NCBI RefSeq assembly: GCF_000378125.1
Contig: NZ_KB899241.1
Coordinates: 1,897,652-1,961,651, forward strand
Origin: Rudaea cellulosilytica DSM 22992
GTDB taxonomy: Bacteria > Pseudomonadota > Gammaproteobacteria > Xanthomonadales > Rhodanobacteraceae
DNA length: 64,000 nucleotides
Direction: 5' to 3'
Below, one piece after another: positions 16,763 to 26,700 of the stretch. Under the pieces are notes generated by a model. It ran no database searches, had not been told where the DNA came from, and was given only the letters and a program-made list of their open reading frames with translations. Every line of letters starts with the position of its first letter. Position 1 is the first letter of the stretch. The position numbers and the translations under genes are program-made.

Positions 16763-17923
16763 ATGAAATATCTGCATCTCATCTGGGCGGCCTTGTTCCG
16801 CCGCAAGACGCGCACGATTCTCACCCTCGTGTCGATCGTCGCCGCATTCCTGCTGTTCGGCCTGCTCGACGCCGTGCGCGTGTCGTTCGCTGAGGCCGGG
16901 CAGTCGGCGAACGGTGCCGAACGCCTGCAGACCGGGGCGAAGCTGTCGTTCATCCAGCCGCTGCCGCAGTCGCTGATGACGCGCATCGCAACGATCGACG
17001 GAGTCAAGGAAGTCGCGCACGCGAACTGGTTCGGCGGCGCCTACCAGGATCCGCACAACCAGATTTTCACCTTCGCGGTCAGCGACAACTATCTCGACAT
17101 CTATCCCGAGGTCAGTGTCGATGCCGGCGAAATGAAGGCTTACAACGACGACCTCAACGGCATCCTCGCCGGCGAGGTGCTGATCAAGAAGTACGGCTGG
17201 AAGATCGGCGACAAGATTCCGCTGCAGTCACAGATCTTTCCGAACAAGGAAGGCTCGAAGAACTGGAGCTTCAACCTGCGCGGCGTGATGAAGGCGAAGG
17301 ACGACAAGGCCTTCCAGAGCCAGATGATCATCCTGCACTGGAAGAATTTCGACGAGACCACGCCATACAACCGCGGCAACGTCGGTTGGTATATAAGTCG
17401 CGTGAAGGACGTCAACGACGCCGACCGCGTGGCCAAGGCGATCGACGCGCTGTCGGCCAATTCCGACCACGAAACCAAGACGCAGACCGAGCAGGCGGCG
17501 ACGCGCAACTGGATCAAGCAGCTCGCCAATATCGGCCTCATCGTCACCTCGATCATGGGTGCGGTGTTCTTCACGCTCATTCTGCTCACCGGAAACACGA
17601 TGATGCAGGCGGTGCGCGAACGCACCTCGGAGCTGGCCGTACTCAAGACGATCGGCTTCTCCAACGGCAGCGTGCTCGGCATGGTGCTCGCCGAGTCGGT
17701 GTTGCTGCTCCTGCTCGGCGGCGTCATCGGCCTCGGCCTCGTCGCGGTGATCAGCGCTGGGTTGCCGGCGATGAGCGGCGGCATGATCACGACCGCGGCG
17801 GTGAGCTGGAAGAGCTGGGTGCTCGGCGTGGTCCTGGCGCTCGCCATCGGCATCGTCATCGGCGCATTGCCCGCGCTGCGTGCGATGCGCCTGAATATCG
17901 TCGATGCGCTGGCCGGACGTTGA
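16763..17923 (+). CDS. ABC transporter permease, MacB/FtsX family (first)
   Basis: A 386-residue permease with the MacB layout: one N-terminal membrane helix ([21 protein letters not shown]), a large periplasmic domain (about residues 50-250), and three C-terminal helices around [40 protein letters not shown] and [20 protein letters not shown]. The FtsX-type motif [20 protein letters not shown] is present. It pairs with the second permease to form a heterodimeric transporter. The cargo is not evident. Confidence 0.9.
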   Translation: MKYLHLIWAALFRRKTRTILTLVSIVAAFLLFGLLDAVRVSFAEAGQSANGAERLQTGAKLSFIQPLPQSLMTRIATIDGVKEVAHANWFGGAYQDPHNQIFTFAVSDNYLDIYPEVSVDAGEMKAYNDDLNGILAGEVLIKKYGWKIGDKIPLQSQIFPNKEGSKNWSFNLRGVMKAKDDKAFQSQMIILHWKNFDETTPYNRGNVGWYISRVKDVNDADRVAKAIDALSANSDHETKTQTEQAATRNWIKQLANIGLIVTSIMGAVFFTLILLTGNTMMQAVRERTSELAVLKTIGFSNGSVLGMVLAESVLLLLLGGVIGLGLVAVISAGLPAMSGGMITTAAVSWKSWVLGVVLALAIGIVIGALPALRAMRLNIVDALAGR

Positions 17924-17936
17924 GGAGAAACACGCC

Positions 17937-19262
17937 ATGAAATTTTTGATCGGACTTCTGACCCTCGTCGTCGTCATCGCCGGTGTGTGCGTGTTCCTGA
18001 GCCTGCCGTGGCAGGGGCTGGTCGTGCTGCTGGTCTTGCTCGGCGCATGGATGCTGCTCACGCGCCGCGGCCAGCAGGCGGCGCAGGTGACCGGCATCGG
18101 CGTGAGCACGCTCGGCCAGCGCCTCGGCTCTTCCGCAGTCATCGTCGTCGGCATCGCCGGCGTCGTCGGCGTGCTCGTCGCGATGTTGGCGATGGCGAAC
18201 GGCTACAGCGAAACCCTGCGCCGCAGTGGTGGCAACGACACCGCGATCGTAATGCGCGGTGCGTCGGCATCCGAGGTGTCCTCGGTGCTCGGTCACGACG
18301 CGACCGTGGTCATCGAGCAGGCGCCCGGCATCGCCAAGGACGAGGCCGGCAAGCCGATTTCCTCGCCCGAGCTCGTGGTCGCGGCGAACCTGCCGATGAA
18401 AGGCGGCGATCCGGAGCAGGACGTCGGCAGCGTTACCGTGCGCGGCGTCAGCGACATGGCGTGGAAGCTGCGCACGAACGCCAAGATCATCGCCGGACGC
18501 AAATTCACGCCCGGTCTGCGCGAGCTCGTCGTCGGCAAGGGCGCGCAGCGCCAGTACGAAGGCATCGATGTCGATCGCGAACTCAAGCTCGGCAACCAGA
18601 CCTGGAAGGTCGTCGGCATCTTCGAATCGAACGACGCGATGGAATCCGAACTGTGGGGCGATGCCGACGTGGTCGGTTCGACCTATCGCCCGAACGGTAG
18701 CAACAGCCGCAGCTCGGTGTTCGTGCGCCTGACCGGTGCCGACGCATTCGAGCCGTTCAAGGCGTCGCTGAGTTCCGATCCGCGCTTGCAGGTCGACGTC
18801 GACACCACCGCAAACTACTTCGGCAAGCAGAGCGAAGGCACGACCAAGATGATCACCGTAATCGGCATCGTCGTCGGCGCGATCATGGCGATCGGCGCGG
18901 TGTTCGGCGCGCTCAACACCATGTTCGCCGCGGTCGCGACGCGTGCGCGCGAGATCGCCACGCTGCGCGCGATCGGTTTCCGTGGTGTGCCGGTCGTGGT
19001 CGCGATCATGCTCGAGACGATGCTGCTCGCGCTGATCGGCGGTGCGCTCGGCGGCCTCGTCGCCTGGCTGATCTTCAACGGCTACACCGCATCGACGATG
19101 ACTGCGGGCACCACGGGCCAGTTGATGTTCACCTTTAACGTGGCGCCGTCGGTGCTGTGGACCGGCATCAAGTGGGCGCTCGCGATCGGCTTTATCGGCG
19201 GCCTCTATCCGGCATTGCGCGCAGCGCGCCTGCCGGTGACGACCGCGTTGCGCGAATCCTGA
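17937..19262 (+). CDS. ABC transporter permease, MacB/FtsX family (second)
   Basis: A 441-residue permease starting at 17937 after a GAGGAG site. Unlike its neighbour it begins with two extra hydrophobic helices (FLIGLLTLVVVIAGVCVFLSL and GLVVLLVLLGAWMLL) before the MacB-type helix, periplasmic domain and three C-terminal helices. The conserved RAREIATLRAIGFRGVPVV and the terminal YPALRAARLPVTTALRES are family features. It is the last gene of the export operon and is followed by a strong terminator. Confidence 0.9.
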   Translation: MKFLIGLLTLVVVIAGVCVFLSLPWQGLVVLLVLLGAWMLLTRRGQQAAQVTGIGVSTLGQRLGSSAVIVVGIAGVVGVLVAMLAMANGYSETLRRSGGNDTAIVMRGASASEVSSVLGHDATVVIEQAPGIAKDEAGKPISSPELVVAANLPMKGGDPEQDVGSVTVRGVSDMAWKLRTNAKIIAGRKFTPGLRELVVGKGAQRQYEGIDVDRELKLGNQTWKVVGIFESNDAMESELWGDADVVGSTYRPNGSNSRSSVFVRLTGADAFEPFKASLSSDPRLQVDVDTTANYFGKQSEGTTKMITVIGIVVGAIMAIGAVFGALNTMFAAVATRAREIATLRAIGFRGVPVVVAIMLETMLLALIGGALGGLVAWLIFNGYTASTMTAGTTGQLMFTFNVAPSVLWTGIKWALAIGFIGGLYPALRAARLPVTTALRES

Positions 19263-19284
19263 GGAAACGTCGATGCGGCGAAGA

Positions 19285-19309
19285 ACGGGGCGCGAAGGCG
19301 CCCCGTTTT
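19285..19309 (+). terminator. Terminator of the ABC export operon
   Basis: A perfect 9-bp stem (ACGGGGCGC) with a GAAG loop is followed by TTT and a further T-rich stretch. It lies 23 bases after the last permease gene and before the end of the convergent transporter gene. Confidence 0.85.
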
Positions 19310-19316
19310 CGTTTGC

Positions 19317-20750
19317 TCACGGCGCGGCGGGAACCACCGGCGGGTGATATCCGAGCGTCGTGCCGAGCGCCCACAACAGGAACAACACCAGCGGCACGTG
19401 CACGACGAGCTGAATCACGGTGAAGCCGATCAGATCGCGCGCCTTGAGGCCGAGCACGCCGAGCAGCGGCAGCATGAAGAACGGATTGATCAGGTTTGGC
19501 ATCGCCTCGGCGGCATTGTAGATCTGCACGGCCCAGCCGAGGTGATAGTGCAGATCGTTCGCAGCCTGCATGACGTAGGGCGCCTCGATCAACCACTTGC
19601 CGCCGCCCGAAGGCACGAAGAAGCCGAGGATCGCCGAGTACGTGCCGATCACGAGCGCGTACGTGTCGTGCGACGCGAGCGCGACGAACACCGACGACAG
19701 CTTTTCCGCGACCGTGTGCCCGTCGCTGCCCTTGGCCACGGTCAGGATCGCCGCGATGCCGCCGTAGAGCGGGAACTGGATCAGCACGCCCGTCGTGCTC
19801 GGCACCGCGCGCTTGACCGCATCGAGGAAGCTGCGCGGCCGCCAGTGCAGCAGCAGGCCGGCCATGACGAACAGGAAGTTGTAGGTGTTGAGGTTGGAGA
19901 TCGCGAGGTACCAGACTTTGCTCGCGAACTCGTGCACCACCCAGCCGAGTGCGAGCAAGGCGACGAGGATGGTCAGCAGTGGGCTGCGCTCCAGCCATTC
20001 GCCTGGCACGCGCCCGGTGCTGTCCACTTCCGTACTTCTGTCACTCTGCACGTTGGTGAAATGCTCCGCGCCCTGCGCCTCGGCCGCGCCAGGCGCCGAC
20101 CACCATGCGATCAGCGCGGAAACCGCGATCAGGATCAGTGTGAGCAGCATCGACTGCCAGAGAAAAATCGTCTCGGTGAACGGGATCACGCCGGTGATCG
20201 GCAGCAGCGTCTTTGGAATGCTCGCAGGATTGGCCTGCAGCTGCGCGGCCGATGACGACAGGCCCATCGCCCACGAGGCGCCGAGACCGAGGTACGCGGC
20301 TGCGCCCGCGGCGCGGTAGTCCATCGCGAGATTGGTGCGCCGCGCGAGCGCGCGCACGAGCAGGCCGCCGAAGACGAGGCTGAAGCCCCAGTTGATCAGC
20401 GAGGCGAGCATGCTGACGATGGCGACGAACGCGATCGCGTTGCGCGCGTTCTTCGGTATCGCCGCGAGCGCGTCGATCAGGCGTGCGACCGGCGGCGACG
20501 AGGCGACGACGTAACCGCCGACGACAATGAACACCATCTGCATCGTGAACGGGATCAGGCTCCAGAAGCCGTCGCCGAACGCGACCGCGGTGGCGGTCGG
20601 TCCCGCGCCGATCGCGAGCGCGGCGAGGGCGACGATGACCACGCCGAGTGCGGCGAAGACATAGGCATCGGGAAACCAGCGCTCGGCCCAGTTGGAGACG
20701 CGCAAGGCGGTGTGCGCGAGGCCGCTGCTGGCGGCGGGTGTGCTGCTCAT
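19317..20750 (-). CDS. atoE: Short-chain fatty acid transporter
   Basis: A 477-residue membrane protein of the AtoE family, which imports short-chain acids such as acetoacetate or butyrate. About ten to twelve hydrophobic segments are present. Family motifs include WAERWFPDAYVFA, INWGFSLVFGGLL, QFPLYGGIAAILT and FFVPSGGGKWLIEAPYV. The start at 20750 has GGGAGGAAAC upstream. It follows the 3-hydroxybutyrate oligomer hydrolase gene on the same strand by 69 bases, which suggests a role in using hydroxybutyrate-type acids. Confidence 0.9.
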   Translation of the reverse strand: MSSTPAASSGLAHTALRVSNWAERWFPDAYVFAALGVVIVALAALAIGAGPTATAVAFGDGFWSLIPFTMQMVFIVVGGYVVASSPPVARLIDALAAIPKNARNAIAFVAIVSMLASLINWGFSLVFGGLLVRALARRTNLAMDYRAAGAAAYLGLGASWAMGLSSSAAQLQANPASIPKTLLPITGVIPFTETIFLWQSMLLTLILIAVSALIAWWSAPGAAEAQGAEHFTNVQSDRSTEVDSTGRVPGEWLERSPLLTILVALLALGWVVHEFASKVWYLAISNLNTYNFLFVMAGLLLHWRPRSFLDAVKRAVPSTTGVLIQFPLYGGIAAILTVAKGSDGHTVAEKLSSVFVALASHDTYALVIGTYSAILGFFVPSGGGKWLIEAPYVMQAANDLHYHLGWAVQIYNAAEAMPNLINPFFMLPLLGVLGLKARDLIGFTVIQLVVHVPLVLFLLWALGTTLGYHPPVVPAAP

Positions 20751-20819
20751 GTTTCCTCCCGTTGGTGAGTGGTTCTGTATTGGTGTCGGTGTTGTTTGTT
20801 TCACGATCGAGCGCACAAG

Positions 20820-22577
20820 CTAGAGCGGCAATGCGAGATGCTTTGTTTCCAGCTTGCCTACGCCGCGCGGCTGTGCGGCAGGCGTCGTGCCCGCATCGAG
20901 TGGCTTGCCGTGCACGACATGCGCATACATTTTTTCGAGCGCTGCATAGGCATACGCGAGCATTGGCACGTAGCGCTCACCGAATCCGGGCCAGGCGAGG
21001 AAGGAGTCGAAGTGTTGCGCATGCGGGACGCGCCAATACGCGGCATCGCGCGCGTTCGCGTGCAGCCAGGCAAGGTAGGCGTCGGAGGAGAACACCGCGG
21101 GAATCAAACCGTCTTCGGCACCGTGGACGAGGAAGATCGGCAACTCTGCGCGCGGCAGTCGTGCCAGCGTAGTCTGCACGGATGCGCGCAGGCGTTGCGC
21201 CGCGTCGTCGCTGCCGCTCCACAGTCCGCGCAAGCCGGCGAGACCTTTCCAGTGCGGATCGGCGCCGTTACCCGGTGTGGTCTCGGTGATGAACACGCCG
21301 TTGCCGGGTGGGATGCCACTTGCGTCGCTCCACCATGCGGCGCGCTCCGTTGCCGTGGCGGCGCGTGGTTTGAAGTCGGTGCCGAGTGCGGAGAAGCGAA
21401 ATCCGCCGGGCATCGCACCGACCGCGCTGCGCGTGTATGCGCTCGCGTAGGTTGCGCCGAACGCGCGCCACATATCGTAGGCGGTCGTACTTGCTGCGGT
21501 CGCGAGTGCGGCGTCTTCCCAGCCGCCGGCATGCAGGCGCGCGAGCGCGTCTCGTGGATCGCCCGTATCGAGGATGCCTGCCTCACGCAAGGTCGCAGCG
21601 CGCGTCGCCCAGGTCGCGATGTTGTTGCCGGGCAGCTTCGCCAGCGCGCCGCGCACGGCATCGAAGCGCGCATCGAGCAGTGCGCACGGCGCGAGCAGCG
21701 CGGCTTCGCTTGCGTAGTCGTAGAGCGGGCGCGCATGACTGCCTTCGACCTTGGATGCGTAGACGTTCGGCTCGACCGCGACGGCGCCGGCCAGCCAGCC
21801 GGCAGCGTCGATGCCCGCCGCCTGCAGCACCGCAGCGCCGCCGTTCGACAGACCGGCCGCGATGATCCTCGTGTTCTGCGGCGTGAACGGTGCCTGTTGC
21901 GGAAACGCGCGGTCGAGCATGGCCAGTCCGAACTGGGCCGCCTGCAGTAAGTGCTCACCCCAGTGCGCCTCCGGATTGTCGGTCGAGTGCGCATGCTTGA
22001 TCGCGATGCCGGCATCTCCGCAATAGCCGGCCGGTTCGAACTCGAGCTCGACCGCGCCGCGCTCGGCGCGCGTGCCGTCGAGGGCGACGCCGCTATCGCT
22101 CGGCGTGTCGAAGTATCCAGAGCCTGCGCCCTTGTCCGTGTAGGCGACTGCGCAGCGGTGGGCGAGTCCCCACGCGCCGGCAAACGCGATCGCACCGTAG
22201 ATGCCGCGCGATCCCGACGAGGCGGTCACGATCAGGCAACGCGTGCTCGCATCGAAGCCGTCGGGTATCTGCGCGAGCACGCGATGCGGCTGGGTCGCGC
22301 CGGCGATGCGCGCGAAGGCCTGGTATTCGCGGCCGTCGACCTTCGGCACGGCGCCGTAGATTGAGCCGTAGCCGCCGAGTGGGCCCAGGTCGGCGATGCC
22401 GAGCCACGCCGTCTGGATTGCGCGCCGGCGCATTTCGGCCGGCGTCGGCCTGGCCGCATCGGCGAATGGCGCAGGCAGCGCGCGCAGTCCCGCGAGGCCG
22501 AGTCCGGCGCTGAGCAGATCGTCTTCGCCGCGGTGCGCGGTTTCGCGAATGACGCCGAGCGGGAAGGATATCGACAT
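20820..22577 (-). CDS. 3-hydroxybutyrate oligomer hydrolase-like protein
   Basis: A 585-residue alpha/beta hydrolase matching the D-(-)-3-hydroxybutyrate oligomer hydrolase family. It has the nucleophile elbow GLSNGGAAVLQAAG, preceded by TASSGSRGIYGAIAF, YTDKGAGSGYF and DPHWKGLAGLRGLW, and a late VPHAQHFDSF that likely holds the catalytic histidine. Known members cut short oligomers of 3-hydroxybutyrate left by polyhydroxybutyrate breakdown. This protein lacks an obvious signal peptide, so it is probably cytosolic. An AGGAGG ribosome site supports the start. It is followed by atoE and divergent from a response regulator gene. Confidence 0.8.
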   Translation of the reverse strand: MSISFPLGVIRETAHRGEDDLLSAGLGLAGLRALPAPFADAARPTPAEMRRRAIQTAWLGIADLGPLGGYGSIYGAVPKVDGREYQAFARIAGATQPHRVLAQIPDGFDASTRCLIVTASSGSRGIYGAIAFAGAWGLAHRCAVAYTDKGAGSGYFDTPSDSGVALDGTRAERGAVELEFEPAGYCGDAGIAIKHAHSTDNPEAHWGEHLLQAAQFGLAMLDRAFPQQAPFTPQNTRIIAAGLSNGGAAVLQAAGIDAAGWLAGAVAVEPNVYASKVEGSHARPLYDYASEAALLAPCALLDARFDAVRGALAKLPGNNIATWATRAATLREAGILDTGDPRDALARLHAGGWEDAALATAASTTAYDMWRAFGATYASAYTRSAVGAMPGGFRFSALGTDFKPRAATATERAAWWSDASGIPPGNGVFITETTPGNGADPHWKGLAGLRGLWSGSDDAAQRLRASVQTTLARLPRAELPIFLVHGAEDGLIPAVFSSDAYLAWLHANARDAAYWRVPHAQHFDSFLAWPGFGERYVPMLAYAYAALEKMYAHVVHGKPLDAGTTPAAQPRGVGKLETKHLALPL

Positions 22578-22637
22578 CGCTGCCTCCTATGGCAACGATA
22601 CCACGCGTGCGCTAGCGACTCGTCGTCGCCGAACTGC

Positions 22638-22643
22638 TACAGT
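22638..22643 (+). promoter_or_regulatory. -10 element directly upstream of response regulator start
   Basis: TGCTACAGT gives an extended -10 (TG, one base, TACAGT) ending 8 bases before the ATG at 22652. A start site 6-8 bases downstream would leave almost no leader. No ribosome site is visible. Confidence 0.4.
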
Positions 22644-22651
22644 GCGCGCCG

Positions 22652-23302
22652 ATGAGCACGCGCATCCTGATTGCCGACGATCATCCCTTGTTCCGCGCCG
22701 CTCTGCGCAGCGCGGTGGTGCAGGTCGAACCCGAAGCGGCGATCGCCGAGGTCGATGACCTGGCCGGGGTGATGGCGCGACTCGAGGCCGAACCCGACAC
22801 CGACCTCGTTCTGCTCGATCTGCACATGCGCGACAGCCATGGCCTGACCGGCCTTGCCGCGCTGCGTGCGCAGCATCCGGCGGTCGCCGCGCTCGTCGTC
22901 TCCGGCACCGAGGAAGCGAGCGTCGTGCGCCGCGCGCTCGACCATGGCGCGGTCGGCTTCGTGCCGAAGAGCACGCCGCCGGCCGATATCATCATTGCGA
23001 TCCGCGCCGTGCTCGGCGGCCAGCGCTGGCTGCCGCCGGCACTGGTGCAGGCGCTCGAGTCGGCGCAGAGCGACCCCGCCGACGCCGCGCTCGCAACCCG
23101 TCTCGCGCGCCTGACCGGGCAGCAGTTCCGCGTGCTCGCGCAGATCGGCGAGGGCCGCCTCAACAAGCAGATCGCCGACTCGCTCGGCATCCAGGAACGC
23201 ACCGTCAAGGCCCACGTCAGCGCGATCTTCGAGAAGCTCGGCGTGCGCAACCGCACGCAGGCGAGCGTCCTCCTGCAGCGGCTGCGGCTGCAGCAGAAAT
23301 AG
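22652..23302 (+). CDS. LuxR/FixJ-type response regulator (CrbR/ErdR-like)
   Basis: A 216-residue regulator. The receiver domain (residues 1-120) has the acidic pair ADD at 8-10, the phospho-acceptor Asp56 in VLLDLHMRDSHG, and the conserved lysine in VPKST. The C-terminal LuxR helix-turn-helix (about 150-210) reads LTGQQFRVLAQIGEGRLNKQ then ERTVKAHVSAIFEKLGVRNR. It converges with a hybrid kinase whose sensor is a sodium/solute symporter domain. That pairing matches the CrbS/CrbR (MxtR/ErdR) systems known to control acetate use, so the kinase next door is its likely partner. Confidence 0.88.
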   Translation: MSTRILIADDHPLFRAALRSAVVQVEPEAAIAEVDDLAGVMARLEAEPDTDLVLLDLHMRDSHGLTGLAALRAQHPAVAALVVSGTEEASVVRRALDHGAVGFVPKSTPPADIIIAIRAVLGGQRWLPPALVQALESAQSDPADAALATRLARLTGQQFRVLAQIGEGRLNKQIADSLGIQERTVKAHVSAIFEKLGVRNRTQASVLLQRLRLQQK

Positions 23303-23325
23303 CTGCAGCTCAGGATGGGATTCGA

Positions 23326-26300
23326 CTAGTCCTGCGGCGTCAGCGTCGAAGCGACGAAACGCACCCCCGCGCCTTCGCTCTTGCGCAATACCTGTTTCAG
23401 CGCCAGCGGCTTGAGCGGCTTGTACAGCAGCATGAGGCCGAGTTCGAGCGTGCGCTTGCGCAAGGCCGCGTCGCGATCGGCGGTAAGGATGGCGGCCGGG
23501 ATATCGCCGAGGATGTTCTGCAGCTTTGTATACAAATCGAGGCCGTTGTCGCCGCCGGCCAGATGGTAGTCGAGGATGGCGATGTCGGGTCGCTCGTTGC
23601 GCGTTCGCTCGAGCGCGTTCGCCGCATCCGATGCCGTGAGCACGCGCCAGCCCCATTGTTCGAGCAGGGTGCGCAGTGCGGTCAGCGCCTGTGGCTCGTT
23701 GTCCACGATCAGCGCCGTGCCTTTGGGCATGTCCGCCGGCAATGCCGACTCCGCCACCGGCGTCGAGGCGGCGATCGCCGCATACGCGGCCGCACTGCGC
23801 GGCACACTCACCGCGAACACGCTGCCGTGGCCGACCCAGGAGCGCAGGCTCAGATCGTGGCCGAGCAGTCGGGCCATGCGCTGGGCGATGGCCAGTCCGA
23901 GGCCCAGGCCCTGGTTGCTGGCAGCGCTGCCGCGGCGGAATTCCTCGAAGATCAGCTGGGTCTCGCTCTCGGCAATGCCCGGACCGGTGTCCCAGACCTC
24001 AATGCGCAACTCCGCGCCCACGCGTCGACAGCCGAGCAGGACGCGCCCCGATTCGACGTGGCGCAGCGCGTTGGAAAGGAAGTTCTGCAGCACGCGGCGC
24101 AACAGGTGCGGATCCGAGCGCACCCAGGCGCGCGTCGGCACGTGGTGCAGGCTCAGACCCTTTTCGTTCGCGAGCACGGCGAACTCGGCGGCGAGCGCGC
24201 CGAGCAGGTCGTTGAGCGCGAACGCGCGCGGGCGCGGTACGAGCTTGCCGGCATCGAGCCGCGCCATGTCGAGCAGGCCGCCAAGCAACGATTCGGTCGC
24301 GGTCAGCGAGGAGTGCAGGTGGCGCGCGGTGACGCGGCCGTCGTCGTCGGTGCGTGCTGCCAGACTGTGCGCAAACAGTTGCGCGGCGTGCAGCGGTTGC
24401 ATGAGGTCGTGGCTGACCGCGGCGAGGAAACGCGTCTTGGTTTCGTTCGCGGTTTCAGCGGCGTGCGTGGCGTGTTCAAGTTCGGCGGTGCGCTCGGCGA
24501 CGCGCAGTTCGAGCGTCTCGTTCGCGCGCTCGAGCGCAAGCGCGGCACGGCGGAATTCGGTGACATCGGTGAACGTGGCGACGAAGCCACCGCCGGGCAT
24601 CGGGTTGCCGCGGATCTCGACCACGCTGCCGTCGGGGAAACGCCGTTCGGACAGATGCGGCGTGCCGGAGCGCATGTGCGCGAGGCGCCGCTGCACCGCC
24701 GCTTCGAGCGTCGCCGGGTCGCGCGCATCGGTGCCGATCATGCCCTCGCCGATGCTGTAACGCGCGAGTTCCTCGACCGGCCGACCGACGCGCAGCAAGC
24801 CTGGCGGGTAGAGGAAAAGCTCGGCGTAGCGCCGGTTCCAGGCGACGACGTTGAGCTCGGCGTCGACTACGCAGATGCCTTGAGACATGTTCTCGAGCGC
24901 GGCGAGCAGCACGCGTTGATTGAAGCGCAGATCGGCCGAAGCCTCGTCGACGATCGCCGCGACCGTGTCGAGCTGCATGCGCCGTTCGCGTCGTGCGATA
25001 TCGAGCAGCAGGCGCGCGCTCGATGCACCGATCACCGCGGACAGCTCGTGTTCGACGGCGGCGAGCGTGGCCGCGTCGGCCGGTCGGTGCGCGACATTGC
25101 TGCCGATCAGCACATGTGCGCGTTCTTCGGAAAGGAAGCGCGATGCCAGCGCACGCAACTGCTGATTGTAGAGCTGCGTGCCGACCGCAGGCGCGTCCTC
25201 GCGCTTGCCGAACAATTCGACAAGGGCGATGACGATGAGGTTGGTGGCGATGCCGAGAACGACCGCGCGCGTGAGCGGGCCGACGCCATTGAGGCCGAAC
25301 AGGTGCATAGGCGCCAGCGCGCCGAATCCGAATGGCCCGGTGGACAGCCACGCTGCATGCGGAGCGATCACGCCCGGCAGCAGCGTGTACATCCACACCA
25401 GCGTGCCTGCGGCGAGTCCGGCGAATACCGCGCGCGGCCCGAGTTGCGGGCGATAGAGTGCCGCCCAGGTCGTCGGCGCGAGCCCGCCGAGCGCCGAGAA
25501 CGACAGCGCACCGATGTCGGCCAGCGCGGCATCGTCGAAGATCACGCGGCTGTAGGCCCAGGCCAGGGCGATGATGACGATGATCGCCGCTCTCCGCTGC
25601 CATATTACCTCACCGCGCAGGTCGTTCTCCGCCTCGTTCTGGCCCCAGCCGGCACGCAGACGCAAGGGCGCGATGAAGTGGTTGGCGACCATCAGGCTCA
25701 GCGCGAGCGTGGCCACGACGACCATGCAGGTCGAGGCCGACAGGCTGCCGAGGAAGGCGGTCAGTGCGAGCGCGTGTTCGCCGTGCGCGAGCGGCAGCGC
25801 GAGCAGGTACTGGTCCGATGGCACGCCTTGCGCGGCGAGTTGCGCGTCGCCGAGCCGCGCAAGCGGCAGTGCCGGTACCGAAATCAGCACCATGTAGACC
25901 GGAAACAGCCAGCGTGCCGTCTTCAAGTGACGCACGTCGCGGCATTCGACCACGCCGGCGTGGAACTGGTGCGGCAGGGTGAACATCGCCAGCGCGCCGA
26001 GCACGATCAGGCTCGGAAAGCCGGTGAGGTCGTGCGCAGGCGGCGGCGCGGCTTGGCCTGGGATCGGCGCCATGAACAGCAGGCTGGTCAATGCAAGCAT
26101 CGCCACGAGCTTGAACAGCGACTCGAAAGCGATCGCCAGCACGAGGCCGCGGTTGTGCGCCACCGCAGACGATCTGCGCGTGCCGAACACGATCGCGAAC
26201 AGCGCCATCGACAAGGCCACCCAGAGCGCACCGTCGCGCCAGGCAGTCAAGCCGCGCGGATCGCCGAGGATCGTGGTGAAACTCATCGCGACGGCTTTGA

Positions 26301-26700
26301 GCTGCAGCGCGATGTAGGGCAGCATGCCAAGCAGCATCACCGCGGTGACCAGCGCACTCAGCGCCGGGCTCCTGCCGAGGCGTGTGGAAATCAGGTCGGC
26401 GAGCGAGCTCGAATTGTGTTCGCGCGCGAGGCGCACGAGACGAAAAAGTATACCGATGCCGAGGACGTACATCGCAATCGCGCCGACGAAATTCGGCGGC
26501 ACCCACCAGCCCGAACGGCTGGCCTGGGTCGTGTTGCCGAGAAATGTCCACGAGGTGCAATGCACGGCGAGCGAGAGCGCATAGACGATCGCCCAGCGTT
26601 TTTCGAGCACGCGCGGATGGCGCTCGCCGTAAACCGCAACGGCGAACAGCACGCCGAGCCAGACGATGCCCGAGACGATGACGAGAGCGACGCTCAACAT
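23326..26700 (-). CDS. Hybrid histidine kinase with sodium/solute symporter sensor domain (CrbS/MxtR-like)
   Basis: A 1124-residue inner-membrane sensor. The first half (residues 1 to about 490) is a sodium:solute symporter domain with around 13 membrane helices (for example SWTFLGNTTQASRSGWWVPP and LPHQFHAGVVECRDVRHL). A PAS domain follows (GICVVDAELNVVAWNRRYAE), then HisKA with FLAAVSHDLMQPLH, an ATPase domain (DTGPGIAESETQLIFEEF and GLGLAIAQRMA), and a C-terminal receiver domain with phospho-acceptor Asp in IAILDYHLAGG. This order is that of CrbS/MxtR/NahK kinases. It converges on the response regulator gene and lies near fatty-acid transport genes. Confidence 0.93.
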   Translation of the reverse strand: MLSVALVIVSGIVWLGVLFAVAVYGERHPRVLEKRWAIVYALSLAVHCTSWTFLGNTTQASRSGWWVPPNFVGAIAMYVLGIGILFRLVRLAREHNSSSLADLISTRLGRSPALSALVTAVMLLGMLPYIALQLKAVAMSFTTILGDPRGLTAWRDGALWVALSMALFAIVFGTRRSSAVAHNRGLVLAIAFESLFKLVAMLALTSLLFMAPIPGQAAPPPAHDLTGFPSLIVLGALAMFTLPHQFHAGVVECRDVRHLKTARWLFPVYMVLISVPALPLARLGDAQLAAQGVPSDQYLLALPLAHGEHALALTAFLGSLSASTCMVVVATLALSLMVANHFIAPLRLRAGWGQNEAENDLRGEVIWQRRAAIIVIIALAWAYSRVIFDDAALADIGALSFSALGGLAPTTWAALYRPQLGPRAVFAGLAAGTLVWMYTLLPGVIAPHAAWLSTGPFGFGALAPMHLFGLNGVGPLTRAVVLGIATNLIVIALVELFGKREDAPAVGTQLYNQQLRALASRFLSEERAHVLIGSNVAHRPADAATLAAVEHELSAVIGASSARLLLDIARRERRMQLDTVAAIVDEASADLRFNQRVLLAALENMSQGICVVDAELNVVAWNRRYAELFLYPPGLLRVGRPVEELARYSIGEGMIGTDARDPATLEAAVQRRLAHMRSGTPHLSERRFPDGSVVEIRGNPMPGGGFVATFTDVTEFRRAALALERANETLELRVAERTAELEHATHAAETANETKTRFLAAVSHDLMQPLHAAQLFAHSLAARTDDDGRVTARHLHSSLTATESLLGGLLDMARLDAGKLVPRPRAFALNDLLGALAAEFAVLANEKGLSLHHVPTRAWVRSDPHLLRRVLQNFLSNALRHVESGRVLLGCRRVGAELRIEVWDTGPGIAESETQLIFEEFRRGSAASNQGLGLGLAIAQRMARLLGHDLSLRSWVGHGSVFAVSVPRSAAAYAAIAASTPVAESALPADMPKGTALIVDNEPQALTALRTLLEQWGWRVLTASDAANALERTRNERPDIAILDYHLAGGDNGLDLYTKLQNILGDIPAAILTADRDAALRKRTLELGLMLLYKPLKPLALKQVLRKSEGAGVRFVASTLTPQD

